Assembly: GCA_013398955.1 (NCBI GenBank) | Contig: VWPU01002082.1 | Span: 1-64,000, forward strand | DNA length: 64,000 nucleotides | Direction of reading: 5' to 3' | Source: Callaeas wilsoni | Taxonomy: Eukaryota; Chordata; Aves; Passeriformes; Callaeidae | Part shown: piece after piece, positions 54,561-64,000 of the stretch | How the letters are laid out: every line of letters starts with the position of its first letter | Numbering within the stretch: the stretch's first letter is position 1 | Position numbers and translations under genes: made by a program | Notes under the pieces: generated by a model | What the model was told of the DNA's origin: nothing | Database searches by the model: none | Seen by the model: only the letters and a program-made list of their open reading frames with translations

Positions 54561-57500
54561 TGCCTTATTATATTGTTGATATTATTCCTATCTTGTAACG
54601 AACCCTTTAGAAAACCTCCTATACTTTTAGTTTGATCTTTTACCTTTTTTATCTATAAAAACTCTGGGAAGAAGTTCAATGAGGAATGAGAACAGTTGAT
54701 GCTTTCTCATTCCAGGTCTGTTGCACACAATTCACACGCATTCAAGGGTCAGAATAACCCAATTCATTTTAAACAGAAGATAATTTAAAAAAAAAATAAA
54801 AATTAAGCATCATAAATTACATTTCATCCAAAAGGCTCTTAAAATGCTTTGTAGACTCTACACACAGATCACTCCATCAGTCACTGAAAGCAAGTACCTC
54901 TGGGATGAAATGCAACAACTGTTCCACGGGGCACGGCAGAGGAGAGGAAGTGAGGAATACCAGCACATCGAATTGCAATTGCAGGGGGAATTTAGGTAGG
55001 AAGAATGTAATTACCCCGTTTGGAGCCTGGCCAGACCACGGGGGTTAACATCTTATAAAGAGCCCTCTGAGAATTTTAACAACCCCTAGTGCTCAGGACC
55101 TTTAATTTATATTAGCCCTCAGGAGCAAGGCTAACTGCTCTGCTCAACTGGGTTTGTGCGCTGCAGGAAACGGAGGAAATCAACTTCTAGCTGTTCTCTG
55201 CTTCCACCCAACTACTAAGCAGATTAATACTACTTAGGCTGCAACTTCTCATGAAAATGCAGCAGAAGGTAACAGGAACGAAAGCTGCACAGAATCAGAG
55301 CTGTTCTTACTGGTCTTTCAAAATCCATAGAGGAAAAAAGTATTTCCTACTCCGAAAAGTCCTAACTCCTCATATAGAAAGCACTCGAGATCATCTCAGA
55401 TGGTATAACATTAAATAAACATTATAAGAGTACAAAGGTTAGGGAGATAACATTAGAAACACCTTCCCCCTCCCCAACATCAGTCTCTGAGAAAGAGCAT
55501 GAAACTAAAGCACGTGTATAGATCAGTTAGATTCTTAAATGAAGGGAGCAGTTGTCACCAATTATTCTTACTAATATATCTGATGCATGTGCCTTTTAAT
55601 TTTTTCTTAAGTGAAAGAACATTAAAGGCAACAATGAAAATAAGAAAGATGAGTAGGTAAAAGAAATATAAGCATGCAGTCCATCTTACTTTTTTTCCCA
55701 CTGTCACCTTAAAGCAATTTAAAAAAAAAAAAAAGGTAGACTCGCTTCCAAGTGTCTTCCCTCTAAAATAAAATATCAAATGAGGCTATAATGGAGCATA
55801 GCTTTTCACTCCCATTGAACCAAAAGCATTTGGAGCAAATTCCAAGAGATTGCCAAATACTCTTTGAAATTGTTTACATTATGTGTCCATACCCCATAGA
55901 AGCGTCTTATTTCTTCAACTAGGTTACACACAATTTACATGCATTTAACTTCTTTATTATAGTCTAACGCAATGCAGTGCAGATATTGTTACTTCATTGT
56001 TTTTAAACTTCTGAATGTCCACAGGGTTGCATTTCCTTTGCCTTTGGCTGATTTATTTTGTCCACTTCAGACATGCATAGTAATAAAAGTATTATGGTAT
56101 TCTACATTATTTCCTCTTAAAGCCCCTTATTTGTTTCATCTTATAATGAGAAACTGAAAGAAGAAACAATAAAAGGCTTCTCCAAATCAAGCAAAGCAGA
56201 GCCCTTTGGCTTGTAAATATTCCTTGGGCACAGCAGAGATGCTGTATATCACATGGACAACACTATTGCTGCAGGAGCTTTGTGATTTATGCTAATGAGA
56301 AAAGCCACCTTGACGAACAGAAAACAAAGGGCAGAACAGTTAACTGCTGATGCAGATTTCGAACATTAGGTTTAAGTTTCACAGGAAATACCGAAGACCA
56401 GTGGTTACAGGAATCTCACAATGCTGGTACATATCTGGGAGTCCTCACTGGAGGAACGTCAGTCAGAGGCACAAATCATGAGTGATTTGTATCACGAAGT
56501 TTTATCCCAAGACTCATCAGTAGCTCTGTGTGCTCTGGGGAAGAGTGGACAGCCCCTGCTTTTTAAAGAGGATTCACAGACCAGGACTTTTAACTCCAGA
56601 AACGCCTTTGAAAAAGCACATTGCTCAGTCTTTTATGTAAGCCCATCACGCAAGACTGCTCCATATCCCTGCAGCTAAAAGAGAGAACTTGTCTTGCTAC
56701 AGGTGTTTATGTTCAAACAGGTCTCAGCACTGGATTGGTGTGCTCCTCTTCTCCTCCCCAAACAGCTCTGGTGTATTTCTCAACGGTTAACTAAGTGTTT
56801 AGGAGCCTAATATTTTCCACTGACTCTCAAGACTACATGATCTTTTTTGTCTCTAAGAACTAGATTCTGAAAAGCCTTTAGACACATGAAAATTTCCACA
56901 TGTGCTCATCCCCAACTACTGAGCATTTAGGAAAACGCCAGTGCTGGTTTAGAATCTGTTTGTCCTTCCTATGTTCAAAGATGACCAAACCCAAAAGTGC
57001 AAACTTTGGAAGTCCATAAAAGGCAGAAATTTGTAATTCAAGAACTCAGAACCTGTTGCAGAACACAGATCTGCTCTGAGGTCTGAGCTCATTCCACAGA
57101 CATAGAAACTGATACGAATGGGTAGGTTACTTTTAGGGACAAAATGTGTAACTTTGATCATATAAGGAATTGGTCTAAGTTAAAAACTCAATCCTTTTTC
57201 ATATCTACCCTGTGGAGATCATCAACTTGTTGGCAAGTAAGAGCCAAAAGCAGTGACTTGAGATGTGGATTTACCCCTTATAACAATCACGCCGTGGAAA
57301 ATATCACGTACATAAATTAATCTCATGTTTTCACTTTTTCTTGACTGAAGTGTCACAGGCCACGGAGAAAACTTTGTCCTCATGATTACTAGAAATGCTG
57401 TTCCTCCCAGCACCTCTAAGGAGGAGACCTGGGGGCATACACATTGCTTTCAAGCTATTCGTGCCTCACCTTGAACGCAGTTAATGCTACATAAGCAAAG

Positions 57501-58525
57501 AAAGTGCTACACAGGTAACGACAAAATGCAGAACATTCCATGCAGACAACCCCAGGCTGGATTTAGGAGGAGTTCTAATTAGGCTCCTGTGCAGAAAGCA
57601 GCTACTCAGTGTTTCTCTGAACATGAAATGAATCATTAAAATTAGACCAATTGAAAACCAACTGAAAAATGCATCAAAACTCACTGTGGCTCAAGAGGCT
57701 TAAACTGCAGCAATATCTATGCCATCAAAACATAAGTAAAATCTTTTCCAAGCAACGACAATAAAAAAAGAGCACTCATGTGATTTGCAGGGTCAGCACT
57801 GCTAATTTATAGCAAGACCATGGTGAACTGAGTATCCTTTTTGTATTTCTCAAAATACACACTATCCTACAGATGCAGCACACTGTGTCACAGATGCTTA
57901 ATAATTAAACGGCATGGACAACTCCATGTAGTTGTTTGCTATGACCTATTGAAAAAATAACAAAACCCAGCAGTTTTTAGGCTTAATACAAGGTGCGGAA
58001 AAACAAGGACTGTATTTTGCCCCATTGGTTAAGGGGAACAAAAGTGGCCATGTATCTTAACACCTGGGAAAAGTCAGGGCATGCACAGCTGGCCGCGAGC
58101 TGGTCACACATTCCTGAGGTTACAATTACAGCCAGTGTTCTCAAACCAGCCTCACTGACAAGCAGTTGCAGATGGCCAAAATGCTTATGTATGGAAATAG
58201 CTTTACTCAGCAAAATCTTAGAAAAATAACGTATCAATAGGAGCACTTGTATATGTAGATGTAGCACTTTCTCAGTGATGTTTTCTTCAGCTAGCCCACA
58301 GGTCATGTCACAGAAACCAAAAACAGGAAAACTTTTGTGCTGCACATCACATAGATCATTTGGTACCAGCATATCATTTTCCCCTCAAGTAGAGTCCCCA
58401 TGTAGTTAAAATGGGGAAACTCTATCAGCGTGTTCAGTTCCCAGATTTGCCAAGAGCCAGCCACATGGCCAGCCCTCCTTCCAATACTCCCATTTGATGA
58501 GGGGACAAAGGGGCATCATAACGAT

Positions 58526-58561
58526 CATTTGTGTAGACAACTTCATTTGTGTGTACAACTT
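58526..58561. repeat. 18-bp tandem duplication
   Basis: Units catttgtgtagacaactt and catttgtgtgtacaactt lie head to tail and differ at two positions. Confidence 0.85.
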
Positions 58562-61500
58562 CATGCTTCTGACACTTGAATGAACAGCTACCAACATTGT
58601 AAAGAACGAAAACATGAAAAAAAAAAAGTACTAATGTTTTCTCTCTCTTCAGTACTAACATTTAAAAAAATACACCTACATGAAGACTTCTCTGAGGCTG
58701 ACTGAAACAATCAGAATTCAAACATGATAAAAACTGAAAAGTGACCTGCTTAGATATGAGAACAGAAAATGAAGGTTTTTGTTATTTGCAAAACCATCCT
58801 TGCAAGACACTTCTTTAATGATGGGGTAATGAGATGATTGAGTGAAATTTTTTGTGATGCTGAAAGCATGGGAACTCAATATAAAAGAAATTACAGCAGT
58901 TAAAATACAGGAGGAAAAAGATATTTAAGTGCAATATCTAATATGCTTTTACTTAGTAGTTTTCAAGCTCCTGGAGTGTTTGGCAAAATCTATATAAGAA
59001 TTGATATAATAGAAATTATTAGACTTTGCACATGGCCAGAGCCAGCACTCAGGACAGCAATAACAACTGAAATTTGAACTAGGGCATTGATGACTATTTG
59101 CACCATTAAGTAAAAACTTCTCATAAAAAAAGAACTGCTATCTCTTCCAGAACGGAATACACAAAAATTGCATCAAGGTGTGATTATAACATTTCAACTG
59201 CAGAATTTTTTTCAAAAAAAAAATTGCAGTAGAAGAACAAATACACAAGAGCACTGCTTGTGCCTGCTATTCCCTGAGCAAGAGCCCTGTTACTGTGCTC
59301 AGTACAGGGCAACACATGAACATCCTTATGCACATGATCAGCAAGACTAAAAGGTCACTATGGTTTTAATTTACTATTTGCTATAAAACTTGTATCTTAA
59401 ACTGACTTTGCATATGTTTCTCAGTTATCACGCATACCTTGAAGTCAACAAATCAGAGGTTAGATTACAAATCATTCAGTGTAAACTTGTATTAATATTC
59501 TGTCCCAAACCAGCTGAGAGTAGAGAAGACCTCACCAAAGCTTCTGGCTGCCTGTTTTATTGGGCCTTACTCTCTACTCCCTGAGACAGGGAAATCTCCC
59601 TCTACGAAAATCAGGGAATTTTGCCAGTGTAAAGAGTACAGGAACTGACCTCTTGAACAGCAGTAACCACATATTTCTCTTTAAACTATTAACATTTGCA
59701 CACAACAAAACCTCACTATTAAAAATTTTTAAAATGAAGTAATAAGTGTGATGCCAAATTTTGTAGGTTCCTATTTGTGAAAATGCCTAAGTCTCTTAAA
59801 AGAGAATTAGTTGTGAGGTAAATTTGAACCTGAATATGCCCTTCTGTATATCAAGCTTTTCAAAGATTATTTTATTCAGCTTGTAACTACCAGCACAAAT
59901 GCTGATTCTAAATATATCTTCTGAACTCTAAATGACTTCTGTTTATAGAAATAGGACATAACAAGCTATTAAATCTTCCTTACAACAAACTGCTATGCCA
60001 AAATACTTGCTCCAGATTTTTGAGCTACAGTTAAAAGACTTAGACTGGTAACCAGAAGAAAACTGGCAAGACAGTTATTGCACTACATTTTGTCATTTAA
60101 ACCTTTCTTTAGATGGACTGGATTTTAATTAGTTCTGCATCCACACAGGCTTAAAAAAAATAAAATAAAAATAAATCTTGTGGTGCTTGAAACCTTCATT
60201 ACTTTATACGACCAAGGAATTTAACACAACACTTTGTTGCTATAAAGCACCTAAATAAACTCAGAAGAAGCAGGACCCACAATAATGAAAAGATGCATAG
60301 CCATCTGATGACTTGGATTAATATAGAGTAAGAAATTATACAGAAAAAGTTTGCAATCAGGCAAGAATGAACAGCACACACCCATTAAACATTAGGTTCA
60401 TGCTCATCACAGTAAAAATGCAAGTGTAAAACTTAATTGCAGTGTTTGGGGTTTTCCCTCCTTGTAAAACCTGCATCCCTCTCACAGCTGACTGAATGTT
60501 TCTCCCATTTCCATAATCTACAAGTGGCTGGTGCACTAGTAAGTGTTTTCAGATTCCACAGTGAAGCTCAGTAAGAGTATAAAATATTATTATTGTAAAA
60601 GGTCAGTATCCATTTTATTGCTGTTATAGTTGATGCATAATCACAGTTGCTCATTTGCAAACATAGACCAAAATTGAAATTTCGAAGTCACACTTTCTAA
60701 AGGAGTTGGCAGCATTTTCAATTGCTCAAAGGTCATTGTAAATAAAGCATAAAAGATATGGCTCTCCTAAATGGCAATGAGATCTGGGACAAGCAGTTTT
60801 GGAAAAGGGCATTTTGAAGCTCAACAGGAAGCTTTAGGGAAAGGTTCTGTAAGTCTCTTGTGGGAGAAGTAACTGTGTGAATTCCTCTGATGAGGGAACA
60901 GTTTTCTACAGTTCCACTTATCTAAGTAAATATTAACTAGTTCCTGTTCTAAATTATACACACCTAAGGTGTCAGGGAGCATCAGGAATGTTAACTGACT
61001 AAGTAATATTTCTACTCTGCCTGCTTAAAGGACGAATGGACCACCAACAACACATTCCTTTGAAATAATCCATTTACTACTAGTCTGTTTTGGCAAAGTC
61101 TGACAAGAATCATATCTAGATTTGCTCCTCACAATCTGGAATTATTTGCCTTTCAAAAACTATTTTATATGAAAAACTCAAATTATTTCAAAAAGAATTT
61201 TCCTTTCCATTCTCTTGAAGTGAGATGACAGGACTCTTAAACCTACTTAATGGACATGAGACAGTTTCTCCCTACCTTCCCTTTTATTTTTTTTTTTAAT
61301 TGAGAAAATAATTCTCTTACCTTTCATCAGGAACATCTCTCATTTATCTAACATAAGCAATATCAACCTAGTAAGAACAAAGGAAGACATTCCTTTTAAA
61401 TTATTTTGTATAATTTTAGATAGTTTTACCTAAGCATGTTGAAATCCTCCAAAAATAGGCTGTCTGACATTAGAATTAAGACAGAATCTTAGTTCTACCA

Positions 61501-64000
61501 ATGCAATTTTATTGCTGCAATGACCTGACGAGCAAACACTCACACATAAATGCTTTATAAAGCATTCTTCTGTCAAAATGCTTGCCCCTTGTGAATATAG
61601 TAATTTATCAGGCATTTCAAGTGCTGAAGCAAAAAATATTGGTGATCTAAAATATGTAAAAAATGCAATGATTCAATTAACGCTGAGTTACTCCATGCAT
61701 GAATGAACAATTTGACCTGGGCTTGAATACAGTATTTTTAATAATGCAGCTGCCATATTCGTTGGTCTCTGCATTTCCTGAAAACTAATCTGCCAACCAA
61801 GTCATACAGCATGAATCTTCTGCGCTTCCGTTCTTCGAGGGCGAGTTAGTAATGCTCCACCATCGCACGTTAGGTCACTGAAATGCTACATGCTTTACAA
61901 CAGTTACACACCCTGCAATTCTAAAATTAAGACATACATTTTCCAGTTGAAGAACTCTTACTGTCACCTCTGAGCATCTGAGTGGCCACTACAGGTTTCT
62001 AGGAAAATTCAGGTCAGTTTAGGCACTAATTCGTAAATATTTTGAAATACCTTTTTTAGGTTTTTTTTTCCTAAGTACACAATACTGTGTCTGCAATTTT
62101 GAGATTTTTCTTTCCAAAAGATTGTCAGACTCATAGCTTCTTTTTATTTCAAAACTGAGGCAGCACAACACATTTGAAGAGAAATGAACTAAAATGAAAA
62201 CTATTTTCACACAATCCAAAAAAAAATCCTGTGCACTAAACAAGACCCTGTCCTGTACCACCTGACTGGTACTATCCCAGCTTCAGTGCTTAACCTGAGT
62301 GTGCTCTGGGAAAGCTTCCCCTATTATCAACTTCATATGGAGTTCATATAAAATGTGTGTTAGCCTGGGCCCTTAAGAGCAATTTCTCCCCCCCCACCCC
62401 CTTATAAATTTAGCTTGTTTCATTTCAGGGTGAAATTTCAAATACAGAAACAACCTTTGAGCAAAACCAAAATCAGGGTTACTTTGACCGAGTAGTTCAG
62501 TCCAGTGAAATCATCAATAAAATGACTGATGTGCAAAAATACTTAGCCTGCGTTGATGAAAGACTACAATAACATCGGATAAACATTTACAACTTCAGAT
62601 AAAAAGTGATTAAAATAATAAGTAAATATTCTTTAACTGCAGATGACAGCATTACAGTTAATATTTAGTCATGACATTGTGAGAATATTCAGTAGTGGAA
62701 GACAGGATTAACATATTGCTTTAAAACATTCCATTACTTTCTGCATCTGTTTACTGATAATAAAAGAAACAGCTGTTCTAAATGTAACATTAACAGGTGT
62801 AAACCGTTCATTTGAGATTTTAAAACAATAATTCTCCTCTGTTTCCTCCTTAGCTATTCTGAAATGACATTACAAACACCCCTCCTATTAGCTTACACAA
62901 TTAACTCATAATTGTTTAACCTCTCTGCATGTCCCCAAAACGTATACATGTGGAGTTAGCTTCCTTCTCCTTTTGGGCAAAAGGCTCTGTTCTCCTGCAC
63001 TGCACATCCTGAACTAATGCACCAGATGTGTCCCATAAAATGGTTGGTCACACTATTCAGCAGCTTTCCTTTAGCAACTGTTCTATATCAAATTTATTGT
63101 AAAAAAGCATCATAATTATGAAGTAACACTGTATCAAATTCACAGACCAAATATCTCACTATGTTCGGTTAAACTATGAATGATAATTGAGCTTGAAATT
63201 GTATATTTACTTTAAATAAGTCCTCCAAATCATCTGCAACAATGTGTGCTTAATTCGAAGCCATTAACAAAAGATTTAACATTTCCACATTTATACTCGC
63301 CATAATTTCAGATATGATACTCCATACTCACAGAGAGAGGGAGAGAAGGGAAAAAAATAAAAGCAAGTTCTGGTAGCCTTCCATTTGCAAAATTGAATGG
63401 ATGTGTCTGAAGTTTCTTATAATTGCTAACCCATCCTGTTAAATGCTGGTTACAAAAGAAACAAAATTCTCAAGAACCCTTCAATATTCTATTGCAGCCA
63501 AAAACTAAATTCAGAATTACAACTTTATTTAACAAAAGAAATCAAACTCCACTACAAAACCAAAACCTGACCTGCTTTACAGAAGATAAAACACACTCTG
63601 AAGACCAAATATTTATAACCCTTTCAAAAACCTAAAAAGTTGTTTGCTGAAGCTAACTTTCATTAAAATAATACCAGTATGTTTGCAGGGGGGAAAAAAA
63701 GGAATGAAATCCTTGAGACTAGGGAATGTTTGCTTGTATAAACGAAATAAAGTGCTAGGAAGTATTGATTCTACTGATAGATATTTTAAATATTCCATAT
63801 CAGAATATGGAAATAGAGAAGAACCCATTCTAACAAATCCCAAGTTACATCATCTAGATTTTACTGTTGCCAGTGATTGCTAGGTGCTCCTGAAATAACT
63901 TCAATGTTCCTCTTAATTTTGTTATAGTTCTCTGAATGGCTACTATTTATGATAAAGGGAAAAAAACCAAAAAAGAAATAGTCCAAACACCTTCACACAC

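Larger units (their letters stand above)
51246..64000. other. Downstream gene desert
   Basis: About 12.7 kb of AT-rich DNA with no supported gene. Items noted: C12 homopolymer (51842-51853), TA-rich tract (54485-54560), a complex GC-richer patch (55010-55200), an 18-bp tandem duplication (58526-58561) and a CpG cluster (61822-61869). The longest frame (57983-58372 minus, 129 codons) has no recognisable domain. No PMS1 exon was seen on the minus strand. Confidence 0.5.

Noticed and set aside
57983..58372. 129-codon minus-strand open frame as a possible gene or retroelement remnant
   Set aside because: No recognisable domain or splice structure, and no matching repeat flanks.

Overview
The window is vertebrate nuclear DNA from a bird, most likely a passerine. 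Two things point there: one complete myostatin gene whose three exons encode a 375-residue protein of avian type, and an interspersed-repeat content of CR1 LINE fragments plus avian-type endogenous-retrovirus LTRs. No bacterial genes, operons, CRISPR arrays or RNA genes were seen. Most open frames of 60-180 codons are chance frames in non-coding DNA.

Layout. Bases 1-230 are a very GC-rich, CpG-rich edge, possibly part of a CpG-island promoter lying mostly outside the window, and abut a sense CR1 3' end (231-752). An antisense CR1 3' end lies at 1480-1940. Two solo LTRs with exact target-site duplications follow: 8830-9256 (6-bp duplication, class II-like) and 12471-12917 (4-bp duplication and 9-bp terminal inverted repeats, class I-like). 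A dead CR1 internal fragment covering the endonuclease region lies at 20725-21560. Two CpG-rich patches (24.29-24.47 kb and 25.35-25.72 kb) sit 2.3-3.7 kb upstream of the gene.

MSTN occupies about 28.03-34.3 kb on the plus strand. It has a CCAAT box, two tandem TATA elements, a purine-rich 5' UTR with four G-runs, three coding exons (373, 374 and 381 bp) with canonical GT-AG introns of 1833 and 2127 bp, and an AU-rich 3' UTR that begins with a long A-rich tract. The coding sequence is intact: signal peptide, latency propeptide with the tolloid-type site, the RSRR furin site and a 109-residue cystine-knot ligand.

Downstream (34.3-64 kb) is a gene desert: a small internally deleted CR1 (41228-41521), an inverted pair of related LTR fragments (44209-44555 plus, 47744-47967 minus) and an ERVL-like LTR from 50315 that holds a 6-base assembly gap, a GA microsatellite and a 23-bp tandem duplication. 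The vertebrate neighbours of MSTN (C2orf88, HIBCH, PMS1) were not recognised inside the window.

I found no convincing undescribed gene system. The best leads are regulatory: the G-rich MSTN 5' UTR, the altered proximal promoter, the upstream CpG patches and a few CpG-bearing islands in the flanks.
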